DNA from: Deltaproteobacteria bacterium
GTDB taxonomy: Bacteria; Desulfobacterota; Desulfuromonadia; Geobacterales; Pseudopelobacteraceae
Direction of reading: 5' to 3'
Length of the DNA stretch: 64,000 nucleotides
Assembly (NCBI GenBank): GCA_016182975.1
Contig: JACPFJ010000026.1
Coordinates: forward strand, 91,132 to 155,131
In this document: positions 38,620-47,938 of the stretch, piece by piece
Numbering within the stretch: position 1 is the stretch's first letter
Layout of the letters: the number at the start of each line of letters is the position of its first letter
Notes under the pieces: generated by a model
Told to the model about the DNA's origin: nothing
Database searches by the model: none
Seen by the model: only the letters and a program-made list of their open reading frames with translations
Program-made: the position numbers and the translations under genes

Positions 38620-40925
38620 CGGCCTTTTCCCTCCTGTTTTTTCTTTGCATCCAGGGCCTGCAGGACCTTCTCGGGCGTAATCGGCATCTCGGTGAAACGT
38701 ACCCCGATGGCGTCGTACACTGCATTGAATATGGCCGGAATTACCGGCTGGATCGGTCCCTCGCCGGCCTCCTTGGCCCCGAACGGGCTGTCGGGATCAT
38801 AGCTGTCGACAAAGGTGGTCCTCAACTCGGGGACGTCGGCCATGGTCGGGATCTTGTAGTCGTGCAGGGATGGATTGAGCAGCCGCCCGTCCTTTCCGAC
38901 CTTGATCTCCTCGAACAGGGCCTGCCCCATCCCCATGACAATGGAGCCTTCGACCTGTCCCTCGACGCTGACCGGGTTGATCGGCTGACCGCAGTCGCCG
39001 GCCTCTGTGACCCGCACGATGCGGACCTCGCCGGTTTCCGTATCGATATCGACCTCGGTGCACTGTGCGGAAAAGCCGTAGGTGGGACTGTGGCCTATGT
39101 TGGCGCCCTTGAAATTCCCGGTGCGCCGCGGCGGTGTGTAGTCGCCGGTGGCGGTGAGGGGACCGTGGGCGTCGATGTACTTCTCGACCACCTTCCAGAA
39201 ATCGATCTCCTTGCCTGGTTCGAAGACGGAGAAAATCTTGCCGTTTCGCGCCTCGAGCTGCCCGGGGCGCACACCGAGCTGGATGGCGGCCACCGGCATG
39301 ATCTTCTCCATGATGTTATCGGCGGCCTTGCAAACGGCGCTTCCGGCCGCCACCGTCACCCGGCTGGCAAAGGTCCCCAGATCGAAGGGGGCCAATGAGG
39401 TGTCGCCGCTGACCACATGGACGGATTCAAAAGGAAGTCCGAACTTCTCGGCGGCCATCATCCCGAGAACCGTGTCCGAGCCCTGCCCGATGTCGGTAGC
39501 GCCGCAATAGACCGTGACGCCGCTTTCGTTGTCCACGCGTATCATGGCCGAGGAGTGCGGTTTGTAGGCCATGTACAGTGTGTATGCGGTGCCGGAGATG
39601 TAATACCCGCCGGCCAGACCGATCCCCTTGCCGAAGGGGAGCTTGCCGTGCTTCTCCTTGTACCCGGAAAGCTCCACGGCCTGGTCGAGGCACTTGCGAA
39701 ATTCGCAGTGGCGTACCACCTGTCCGCTGACCGTTTCGTGGCTCAGGCCGATGGCGTTCCTCTTCTTGAGCTCGTAGGGGTTCATGCCGATGTCTATCGC
39801 AATCTGATCGAGCAGGCTCTCCAGTGCAAAGCGTGGCTGGACCCCGCCAAGACCGCGCATGGCGCCGCAGGTCGGTTTGTTGGTGTAGATCCGGCGGGCA
39901 TTAAAGCGGACGTTTTTGACATCGTAGGGGAGGTGAAGCATGGCCGCGGTATAGAAAAGGATGACAAGCCCCCATCCTCCGTAGCTGCCGCCGTCCATGG
40001 TGCCGTCATAGTCGATGGCCGTGATCATCCCGTCCTTGTCCACCCCCACCTTGACCCTCATCTCGATGGGGTGGCGGCCGCGATGCTGAAGGAACACGTC
40101 CTTGCGGGAGTAGAGGACCTTCACCGGCCTCCCGGCCTTGCGGGCGAGCAGGGCGGAGATCAACTCGTTGTTGGAGACCTCTCCCTTGCCCCCGAAGGCG
40201 CCCCCCACGCCGGTTACCTTGACATGGATGCGGTTCATCTCCATCTGGAGCACCTTTGAAAGGTGCCGGTGCAGATAATGGGGAACCTGGGTGGTGGACC
40301 AGATGAAGAGCTCGCCGTTGGTGTCGAACTTTGAAACCGCGCAGTGCGGCTCCATGAAGGCATGATTGACGTAGCTGGTCTTGAAGGTCTTTTCGAGAAC
40401 GTAATGGGAATTCCTGAAGGCCTCGTCCACATCGCCGAAATTCTGGTCGGCCTCATAGGCGATGTTGCCGGGGAAGCGGTTGTCCGCGTGGATCTTCACG
40501 GCGCCCTCGGCCATGGCCTCCTCGGGCGTGGTGTACACCGGCAGGGCCTCGTATTCGATCTCGATCAGGTCGAGGGCCTGCTCGGCCGTCTCGGCGTCCA
40601 CAGCCGCGACCGCTGCCACCGGTTCGCCGTAAAAACGCACCTTCTCATGGGCCAGGGCGTACTCGGTGGGCATCTGGGGGACGATGCCGTATTTGATCGG
40701 CGTCTCGGCCCCGATCAGAACCGCCTTGACCCCCGTCAGGGCCTCGGCCCTGGATGTGTCGATCCTGACTATCCGGCCATGGCCGATGTCGGAACGCTTG
40801 ATGCGGCCATGCAGCATCATGGGGAACTGAAGGTCGTCGGCGAACTCGTGTTCCCCCTTGACCTTTTTGGGACCGTCTTTCCTGGTGACCCCTTTTCCTA
40901 TAACATCAAAATCACGCTTGCTCAT
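38616..40925 (-). CDS. molybdopterin-binding subunit, xanthine dehydrogenase family (system 1)
   Basis: GVGGAFGGKGEVSNNELISALLARKAGRPVKVLYSRKDVFLQHRGRHP; MRGLGGVQPRFALESLLDQIA; PFGAKEAGEGPIQPVIPAIFNAVYDAIG. Confidence 0.93.
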   Translation of the reverse strand: MSKRDFDVIGKGVTRKDGPKKVKGEHEFADDLQFPMMLHGRIKRSDIGHGRIVRIDTSRAEALTGVKAVLIGAETPIKYGIVPQMPTEYALAHEKVRFYGEPVAAVAAVDAETAEQALDLIEIEYEALPVYTTPEEAMAEGAVKIHADNRFPGNIAYEADQNFGDVDEAFRNSHYVLEKTFKTSYVNHAFMEPHCAVSKFDTNGELFIWSTTQVPHYLHRHLSKVLQMEMNRIHVKVTGVGGAFGGKGEVSNNELISALLARKAGRPVKVLYSRKDVFLQHRGRHPIEMRVKVGVDKDGMITAIDYDGTMDGGSYGGWGLVILFYTAAMLHLPYDVKNVRFNARRIYTNKPTCGAMRGLGGVQPRFALESLLDQIAIDIGMNPYELKKRNAIGLSHETVSGQVVRHCEFRKCLDQAVELSGYKEKHGKLPFGKGIGLAGGYYISGTAYTLYMAYKPHSSAMIRVDNESGVTVYCGATDIGQGSDTVLGMMAAEKFGLPFESVHVVSGDTSLAPFDLGTFASRVTVAAGSAVCKAADNIMEKIMPVAAIQLGVRPGQLEARNGKIFSVFEPGKEIDFWKVVEKYIDAHGPLTATGDYTPPRRTGNFKGANIGHSPTYGFSAQCTEVDIDTETGEVRIVRVTEAGDCGQPINPVSVEGQVEGSIVMGMGQALFEEIKVGKDGRLLNPSLHDYKIPTMADVPELRTTFVDSYDPDSPFGAKEAGEGPIQPVIPAIFNAVYDAIGVRFTEMPITPEKVLQALDAKKKQEGKGR

Positions 40926-41403
40926 CGCACCCCTCCCCGGAAAGAAGCCTGCCGGCATGTTCAACCGCTTCTATGATCTTGGCGTAACCGGTGCACCGGC
41001 ACAGGTTGCCGGCCAGCGCGGTCTTGATCTCGTCCTGGCTGGGATGGGGGTTTTCATCGAGCAGCGCCTTGGATGAAAGCACCATCCCCGGGGTACAGAA
41101 GCCGCACTGAACGGCCCCCTTGTCGATGAACGCCCTCTGTACGGGGTGCAGCTCCGATCCTCTGCTCAGCCCTTCGATGGTGGTGATGGCCTTGCCCGCG
41201 CAGGCCACGGCCAGGGTGATGCACGACAGGGTCGGCCTGCCGTCGATGAGGACGGTGCAGGCCCCGCAATCGCCGACGCCGCACCCCTTTTTCGTTCCCG
41301 ACAGGCCCACCGTCTCGCGGATCACGTCAATCAGATATGCGGCGGGGGATATCGCCACATCGAAATTTTCGCCGTTTATCTCCAGCTTGATCAGTTTTTT
41401 CAC
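40912..41403 (-). CDS. 2Fe-2S subunit of Mo-hydroxylase (system 1)
   Basis: GTKKGCGVGDCGACTVLIDGRPTLSCITLAVAC; QCGFCTPGMVLSSKALLDENPHPSQDEIKTALAGNLCRCTGYAKIIEAV; probable GTG start. Confidence 0.94.
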   Translation of the reverse strand: MKKLIKLEINGENFDVAISPAAYLIDVIRETVGLSGTKKGCGVGDCGACTVLIDGRPTLSCITLAVACAGKAITTIEGLSRGSELHPVQRAFIDKGAVQCGFCTPGMVLSSKALLDENPHPSQDEIKTALAGNLCRCTGYAKIIEAVEHAGRLLSGEGCDEQA

Positions 41404-41405
41404 GC

Positions 41406-42296
41406 CTAGCCCCTCCTTTCGCCGATACGGTGCAGACATTCTTCCAATGCCCTGCGGGTCAATACGCCGATCACCCTGTTGCGATATTGCGCCGAGGCGC
41501 GCACGTCGTCGATGGGAGTCGCCTCCTGAACAACCCCGTCGCAGGCCGCGGCGAAGAACTCCTCGCCGATCCGCATCCCCTTGAGTTTCTGCTCCGTGAC
41601 CACGGCCCGATAGGTGACCGGCCCAACCGAACCCATGGCAAGCCGCACCTCGTTGACCGATGTGCCGTCCTCGCCGAGCTCCAGGTAGGCGCCTATGTTG
41701 AGCATGTCGATCTCCATGGCCTTTCTGAGCCCCTTGAAGCGGTAGGAAACGGCTGCCCGCGCCGGAAGGGGGGGCAGCCGGAATGCCTTGACGTACTCTC
41801 CGGTCTCCAGGGCGGTTTTGCGATAGGAGAGAAAGAAGCGGCTGATGGGGAGCGTTCGTTCTCCTCCCTGCCTTGCGATCAGCAGTTCGCAGTCGTGGGC
41901 CAGCAGGACCGGTGGGGTCTCGGCCGCCGGCGAGGCGTGGCAGATGTTGCCCGCCATGGTCGCCATCCAGCGCACCTGGTTCGAACCGAGGTTTGCAGCG
42001 GCAAAGGCCAGTGCCGGCGCGTGCTCTTTCACGAGCGGGCTCCGTTCTATCTCGGCGATCTTGGTGCCCGCCATGATCGTCACTCCCCGCACCGGATCGT
42101 AGGAGATCCCCCGCAGTTCGGGCAGGTCGGAGATGTCGATCAGGAGCCGGGGTGCCAGCAGCTTTTCCTTGATCAGAACATGCAGATCGGTGCCACCCGA
42201 CAGGATTTTTGCATCCTCCGCCTTTGCCGCATAGATGGATTCGAACTCTCTCAACGATGCAGGTTTTTCGTATTCAATCGGTTCGGAATGCATCAT
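41406..42296 (-). CDS. FAD-binding subunit of Mo-hydroxylase (system 1), no extra Cys loop
   Basis: AKILSGGTDLHVLIKEKLLAPRLLIDIS; GSNQVRWMATMAGNICHASPAAETPPVLLAHDCEL. Confidence 0.92.
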   Translation of the reverse strand: MMHSEPIEYEKPASLREFESIYAAKAEDAKILSGGTDLHVLIKEKLLAPRLLIDISDLPELRGISYDPVRGVTIMAGTKIAEIERSPLVKEHAPALAFAAANLGSNQVRWMATMAGNICHASPAAETPPVLLAHDCELLIARQGGERTLPISRFFLSYRKTALETGEYVKAFRLPPLPARAAVSYRFKGLRKAMEIDMLNIGAYLELGEDGTSVNEVRLAMGSVGPVTYRAVVTEQKLKGMRIGEEFFAAACDGVVQEATPIDDVRASAQYRNRVIGVLTRRALEECLHRIGERRG

Positions 42297-42443
42297 TACG
42301 CTCCTTTCAAAGGAATTACCGCGATAAATACTGAGACTTCTCGTGACAACATCGAAATGTTACTCCTGGTTCGTATTTATACATAGTTTACTTCCCGAAT
42401 TTTTTTTGCTATAAACTACGCCTATGCACCTAATAGTCAAGTA

Positions 42444-42479
42444 GGTACTATTTTTATACTGAGTACCCTTAAAGGTACC
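42444..42479. promoter_or_regulatory. candidate HxlR-type operator in the divergent intergenic region
   Basis: GGTACT-N12-AGTACC plus GGTACC at 42474. Confidence 0.6.
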
Positions 42480-42507
42480 TGCAATTAAATCAAAGGGATC
42501 AAGTGTG

Positions 42508-42858
42508 ATGGAAGACAATTCTCAGTATCGGGAAAAGCTGCTTTTTCAAGGCAAGGAGTACGGTTGCTCGGTCGATGTGACTCTGGCCATTATCGGCGGG
42601 AAATGGAAACCCGCCATTCTCTGGCATCTGAAGAAGAAAACCATGCGTTTTTCGGAACTCCAGCGCAAATTTCCGGACACGACACGCAAGATGCTGACTC
42701 AGCAGTTGCGGGAACTGGAAGACCACGGCATGGTGCACCGCGAGGTCTACACCCAGGTGCCCCCGAAGGTGGAGTATTCGTTCACGGAAAAGGGGCGCAG
42801 CATCATCCCGGTCCTCGACCTGATGTATGACTGGGGAAAGGATTTTCTGAGGGAATAA
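42508..42858 (+). CDS. HxlR-family transcriptional regulator
   Basis: YGCSVDVTLAIIGGKWKPAILWHLKKKTMRFSELQRKFPDTTRKMLTQQLRELEDHGMVHREVYTQVPPKVEYSFTEKG. Confidence 0.95.
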   Translation: MEDNSQYREKLLFQGKEYGCSVDVTLAIIGGKWKPAILWHLKKKTMRFSELQRKFPDTTRKMLTQQLRELEDHGMVHREVYTQVPPKVEYSFTEKGRSIIPVLDLMYDWGKDFLRE

Positions 42859-42911
42859 AGTATTGCCTCAAACGGCCTTCATCACGACGCCGCCGGCAAC
42901 TCCGTAAATTC

Positions 42912-43108
42912 ATTTATCCTAAATCTGCAGACCTCACCACAGAGTCACAGAGAGCACAGAGAAATCGTTTTTAATAACAAGGCATTAGACTTTGATGTCG
43001 ATGATTTTGCCGTTCGCCTTTTTGGTTATGCATTTTTTTTCAAAAAGCTCTGTGATTACTCCGTGTTCTCTGTGACTCTGTGGTGGAAGTGCTTTTTTTA
43101 CGTTTGTT
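42912..43108. repeat. intergenic inverted-repeat element, CACAGAG type, copy 2 (diverged ends)
   Basis: ATTTATCCTaaatctgcagacctcaccacagagtcacagagagcacagag ... ctctgtgattactccgtgttctctgtgactctgtggtggaagtgc. Confidence 0.8.
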
Positions 43109-43135
43109 ACAAAACAAGATACAGGAGAAAGACAG

Positions 43136-44050
43136 ATGACCCCTATCGTTACCCACCGCAGCATGGCCAACATCTGGAATTGTGATGAAATGGGGCATAT
43201 GAACGTCCGGCAGTATATCGGCAAGGCCGATAGCGCCACGGCGCATATGGCCAACGAGTTGGGACTAGGCCCGCGCACCCTGGCACAGGACGGCCTGCTG
43301 CTCTGCACGCAGGGGCATCACGTCCGTTTTATCCGCGAGGTGCACGCCGGAACAGGGCTCTGCATCCGGACGTTGGTGGTGGAGGTTGCGGAAACTGCCA
43401 TCCGCCTCTGTCATGAGATTCGCGGAGGCGGCGATGACAGCCTGCGCGCCACGGTAACCGCTATCTGCGTGCTTATGGACGCGAACAGAGGCAGCCTTGT
43501 CCCTTTTCCGGAAGAGACCCGCAAGCGGGCCGAGCGTTTATTGCAGCCGCTCCCCCTTCATGCGGCCCCTCGCGGCCTGGCCATGACCCCCTCGAAACAC
43601 GAACCCACGCTTGCCCGGGCCACCCAACTGGGCATGACCGAGATGTTCAGGGGGACCGTGGAGCCGTCGCAATGTGACGGGAACGGTTACATGCTGCCGT
43701 CAAACGTGATCGCGTCCATCTCCGACGGGATACCCAATTTTTTCCTGGAACTGCCATCCGACCCGAATGGCCTTAAATTCGGGGGTGCGGCGCTGGAATA
43801 CCGCCTGACATACCATCGCCCCTGCCCCGTCGGGTCGCTGGTCGTCATTATGAGCGCCATGGCCGGCGTTGCCGAAAAGATCCTCCATCACGTCCACTGG
43901 ATGCTCGATGCCGAAACAGGTGAGGCCATTGCTTCGGCTCATGCAGTCAGCGTCTTTTTCGACCTTGTCGAACGCAGGGCCATCACCATGCCGGAGACGG
44001 AACGCCGTCACTACCGGTCAATGGTCATCCCTGAACTCTCCCTGACCTGA
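43136..44050 (+). CDS. double-hotdog acyl-CoA thioesterase-like protein
   Basis: MANIWNCDEMGHMNVRQYIGKADSATAHMAN; second half EPSQCDGNGYMLPSNVIASISDGIPNFF...FGGAALEYRLTYHRPCPVGS. Confidence 0.72.
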   Translation: MTPIVTHRSMANIWNCDEMGHMNVRQYIGKADSATAHMANELGLGPRTLAQDGLLLCTQGHHVRFIREVHAGTGLCIRTLVVEVAETAIRLCHEIRGGGDDSLRATVTAICVLMDANRGSLVPFPEETRKRAERLLQPLPLHAAPRGLAMTPSKHEPTLARATQLGMTEMFRGTVEPSQCDGNGYMLPSNVIASISDGIPNFFLELPSDPNGLKFGGAALEYRLTYHRPCPVGSLVVIMSAMAGVAEKILHHVHWMLDAETGEAIASAHAVSVFFDLVERRAITMPETERRHYRSMVIPELSLT

Positions 44051-44052
44051 AT

Positions 44053-46383
44053 TTATCCCCCCCCGAGCATGGCCAGGAGGGTGACCTCATCCCCGCTGCG
44101 GACAACAGCGTCCTGTTCGTTGTCCAGCACCATGTTGCCGTTGACCACGATATTCAAGGTGTCATCCCCCAACTGCTCTGCCGCATGGGGCAGCCGTTCA
44201 TTAAGCGCTGCCCTCAGCTCGGCTACGTTTGCTACCGGCTGATCGACTATGACCGCCCCTTCCGGCGCCCCGGGGATACCATAGGGGAGCCTGACCATGA
44301 CGCTGAAGCCGGTGGTCGCTTCCGCCAGCCTGCGGTGCCATTCCAGCGCGGGGACAGCGGCCGCATTGAGACCGCTTACCGCATAGAAGCGGGACCTCAT
44401 TTCCACGAACCTGGCCCGGTCGATCCGCTCCCCGGCAAAGCGGCCGACCTTGATCTCCTCGTCGAACCACCTGTCGGGCAGGGTATCGTCCTCTTCCGTC
44501 AGGCCGATCCGCGCATTTATGAGCCGTTCGAGCCCCATGATGTTGCGGCCGATCTCGTCTAGCTGCCCGGCGGTAAACGTCTCACCCGTCAGTTCGGTGA
44601 GTTGCCCGGCAAAGTCTTCGTTGTCGGCGGTGGAGGGAGAATTGAACAATTTGGTCGAAAAGCGGCACATGCCGACCGAGTCACCGACTGCGTACGTATT
44701 TTCGCAACGGCGTACGGCGTATTCCTTGCCTTCGTAGCTGTTCGGCTCCGTCGCAACCGGGCCGCCGTAGAGGGCGTTTTTGACCTTGCTGTCCCCGTTG
44801 ATCTTGGCGTTGATCTCCAGGGTGGGCCGGTTGCGGAGATGGTCCATGCCGCGGGTAGCCACGGCCAGGCCGAGGGCAAACCCCTTGAGAATGCGCGCGT
44901 CATGGGGATCGGACTGGAACAGCCCCTTGATCGTCATGCGGTAGTTGAGGGCCTCCGCCGGATACTTGCCCCGTTCCACAGCACGATTGGAGTCGGCAAT
45001 GACGTCGCCGAAACCTTCCCTTTTGGCGGTCATGAAGAGCAGCTTCTCCACCACGTGATAATTACCCCAACTCAGGTCGAGCCCGCCGGTATCCTCATCC
45101 GTGATGATCCCCCTCTGGTAGAGCTCCATGGCCCAGGAAATGGCGCTGCCGGCGCTGGCCGAGTCCAGGCCGAGCTCATTGAGGATATTGTTCAGGCGCA
45201 GGACCTGCTCCGGTTCCCTGATGCCGATCATGGGGCCCATCTTCTGCAGGGTGGTGTATTCGGGACCGTCACCCTTGTCATACTGGTCGAATTTGCCATC
45301 GCCGTTGATCCCCTGGTAGCTCTTAGCCTTCCTGTGCTCGATCCCCGCCTGGGCCTGGTCGTAGCTGGCGTTGCCGGTCAGCCCGGTGAGGGCCCTGGCC
45401 CCCCACCCCCCCTTCCCTTCGGGGGTGAGGTCGTTCAAAGGACGGCAGCGGACCGGGCACTTGAGGCAGCCGTCCATGCCGGTACGATAGGCGTCGAAGT
45501 TGTCGGCATCGAGAGAATCGCTCCAGCTGGTCTCCTGGTTGTTCCTGGTCCCCATGGCGCCGAGGATGCGGCTCGGCTTGTAGAGGAACGGTGTGCCGAC
45601 GCTCTTCAGGGCGTTTTTGATGACGCTGGCCGAAAGGATCTTCTGGGCAATGGCCCTGTTGTTCTCCTTGAAGGCCTGGGAAACGGCGGGTTGCTCGCCG
45701 CGCCCCTGGATCATTATCGCCTTGAGCTTGAGGGAGCCCATTTTTGCCCCGCCGCCGCCCCGGCCATAGATCGCCTTGACCCCCCCCATGATGCCGGCGA
45801 AGAGGACCTGGTTTTCTCCGGCGCTGGTGATGCGGGCCATGGCCATGTCCTTGCGCTCGCTGCAGGAAAACGCCCTTTCGACGGCGCGCGTGACATCACT
45901 GTTGTCCATGCCCAGGTAGGGGGTGGCGTCATGAAAGGCGACCTCCCGGCCGCTGATCCGGAGCAGGGTCCACTCCGCTGCCCGGCCGTACAGGACCACG
46001 TGGTCGTAGCCGTGAAACTTGAGAAAGGTGGGAAAGGCGTCGCCGCAGTTGCTGTCGAGGATGGCGTAACTCTCCGGCGAGATGCCGCTCACGTTGCCGC
46101 GGGTGGCGGTGGGGACGGTTCCCGTCAGGGCGCCGCTGCCGAAGATCAGCGGGACCTGCGGGTCCAGTGGCTCTCTCCCGTCCGGCAGGAGGTTGTAGAG
46201 GAGATACATGTTCGCCCCGCGATTGGTGAGGACGGTGTGGATCACCTCTTTCGAGAGGTAGCGGGAAAACGATTCTCTCCGTTCCAGGTCGACGAACAGC
46301 ACCGCCCCCTGGGTCCGATATTGCGGACGATCGTGCATCCGCGCCGCCAGTCGCTCAACCTTTGTCCTGATGTCCATGTTCAT
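44053..46383 (-). CDS. aldehyde:ferredoxin oxidoreductase with C-terminal MoaD/ThiS-like domain
   Basis: AOR motifs GGGGAKMGSLKLKAIMIQGRG, GCLKCPVRCRPLND, GLDSASAGSAISWAMELYQRG; C-terminus VAELRAALNERLPHAAEQLGDDTLNIVVNGNMVLDNEQDAVVRSGDEVTLLAMLGGG. Confidence 0.88.
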   Translation of the reverse strand: MNMDIRTKVERLAARMHDRPQYRTQGAVLFVDLERRESFSRYLSKEVIHTVLTNRGANMYLLYNLLPDGREPLDPQVPLIFGSGALTGTVPTATRGNVSGISPESYAILDSNCGDAFPTFLKFHGYDHVVLYGRAAEWTLLRISGREVAFHDATPYLGMDNSDVTRAVERAFSCSERKDMAMARITSAGENQVLFAGIMGGVKAIYGRGGGGAKMGSLKLKAIMIQGRGEQPAVSQAFKENNRAIAQKILSASVIKNALKSVGTPFLYKPSRILGAMGTRNNQETSWSDSLDADNFDAYRTGMDGCLKCPVRCRPLNDLTPEGKGGWGARALTGLTGNASYDQAQAGIEHRKAKSYQGINGDGKFDQYDKGDGPEYTTLQKMGPMIGIREPEQVLRLNNILNELGLDSASAGSAISWAMELYQRGIITDEDTGGLDLSWGNYHVVEKLLFMTAKREGFGDVIADSNRAVERGKYPAEALNYRMTIKGLFQSDPHDARILKGFALGLAVATRGMDHLRNRPTLEINAKINGDSKVKNALYGGPVATEPNSYEGKEYAVRRCENTYAVGDSVGMCRFSTKLFNSPSTADNEDFAGQLTELTGETFTAGQLDEIGRNIMGLERLINARIGLTEEDDTLPDRWFDEEIKVGRFAGERIDRARFVEMRSRFYAVSGLNAAAVPALEWHRRLAEATTGFSVMVRLPYGIPGAPEGAVIVDQPVANVAELRAALNERLPHAAEQLGDDTLNIVVNGNMVLDNEQDAVVRSGDEVTLLAMLGGG

Positions 46384-46475
46384 CACCTCTGCACTGCTCG
46401 TTTTGACTATATTTTTTATTATACTCCTGAAAGATGCCTGGCCGATATACGCTTGAGGCGCCATCCCGGCTATAT

Positions 46476-46671
46476 CTTGCATACAAGTTAGTTTATCAAA
46501 AATAACCCTCTATTCACGCCAACACACCCCAAAACAGCGCCCCTTCCAAGGCATCACAATTCGGCAGCCTTGCCATAATAACTTGATATTTGAGGACCCG
46601 TCAGCTGGATTCGCCCGGCATGTCTGCCGTTTTCCTTATGCAAGATTACCATTATTTATCTTGTATGCAAG
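46476..46671. promoter_or_regulatory. pair of dodecamer operator-like sites in inverted orientation upstream of AOR
   Basis: CTTGCATACAAG (46476-46487) and its exact reverse complement CTTGTATGCAAG (46660-46671). Confidence 0.55.
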
Positions 46672-46848
46672 ATATCATGCCGACATACTTCATGTCAATC
46701 CACAAAACGAATCCATCTCAGAGGGGATACTCAAAAAAGCGATACGGGCGGTGGTCGCATCCACCGCCCGTCTTGTCGATACACCGCTTTCCGATTGCTC
46801 AACCCCTGGCTTGATCGAAGGAATGGGGCGATTCAGGCAGGTACCTGA

Positions 46849-47889
46849 TCAGTTCTGGTATTTTTTCAGCATGGCCTTGGCATCATCGAGGAGCGCCCTG
46901 CCATTGGCGCCTTTCGCCCCGACCTCCTTGACCCACTCATCGTCAACGGATTCGGTCGCCTTCGCCCAACGCCTGTATTCTTCATCGCTTAATATATTGA
47001 TGGTGTTATGGCGATCGACAGCGGCCTTACGTGATTGCGCACTGAAACTATCCCAGGACTTGCCCACCCATCTGGAAGTCTCGCGTCCGCTGTTATTGTC
47101 GATGACCTTCTTCAGTTCGGGAGACAGGCCGTTGTACCTGGCCTGATTCATGGCAAACACCATTAGTGTGTTTGAAATGCCTGCGTGTCCCGGGCCGGGC
47201 TCGGTGTGGGTCTTGCAGATCTCATGCAGCTTGAATGCCGTCGTTACCTCCCACGGCAATGTGGCGCCATCCACCACATTCTTGCCAATTGCCTCCGGAA
47301 TCGCCGGCGACGGCATCTGCACCGGCATTGCCCCGAGCGCAGCCAGTGCTTTGGCGGAAAAACGCGTAGGCACGCGGACCTTTAACCCTTTGAGGTCTTC
47401 CAGGGTCTTTACCGACTTTTTACCAAAGTGAATCGGGGCCATGTCGTGAAAATGGGTCGCAATCAGTTTGACCCCCTTGAACTCGTCCATGGCATTTTTT
47501 TGAATATAGTCCCACAGGGCAGGGCTTCCCTTTTCCGCGGTATTGATCATGAACGGCAATTCGAACACCTCTGTTTTGGTGAAACGTCCCGCCTGAAATG
47601 TTGCGGCTGTCCAGATAACATCGGCAACTCCGTCCCGCGCCTGGTCGAACAGCTGGGCCGGAGTCCCGCCAAGCTGCATGGAAGGATAGATCTGGCACTT
47701 GATTTTGCCGCCCGATTCCTTGCCGATTTTTTCACACCAGGGGATGATCAACTTCTGGTGTGCGTTGGAACTGGCCGGCAGAAAGTGTGCGACCTTCAGG
47801 GTCACCACGTCCGATGCGGCAAATGCAACGCTGGAGCCAAACGCGATTACGACCAGGGTGGATACCAGGCATGCTCTGAACAGTTTCAT
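46849..47889 (-). CDS. TRAP transporter solute-binding protein (DctP family), paralogue 4
   Basis: VVTLKVAHFLPASSNAHQKLIIPWCEKIGKESGGKIKCQIYPSMQLGGTPAQLFDQARDGVADVIW. Confidence 0.92.
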   Translation of the reverse strand: MKLFRACLVSTLVVIAFGSSVAFAASDVVTLKVAHFLPASSNAHQKLIIPWCEKIGKESGGKIKCQIYPSMQLGGTPAQLFDQARDGVADVIWTAATFQAGRFTKTEVFELPFMINTAEKGSPALWDYIQKNAMDEFKGVKLIATHFHDMAPIHFGKKSVKTLEDLKGLKVRVPTRFSAKALAALGAMPVQMPSPAIPEAIGKNVVDGATLPWEVTTAFKLHEICKTHTEPGPGHAGISNTLMVFAMNQARYNGLSPELKKVIDNNSGRETSRWVGKSWDSFSAQSRKAAVDRHNTINILSDEEYRRWAKATESVDDEWVKEVGAKGANGRALLDDAKAMLKKYQN

Positions 47890-47938
47890 ATACGCCTCCT
47901 TTTTTTGGTTACGACCGACAGGTCTCGGATGATAACGA

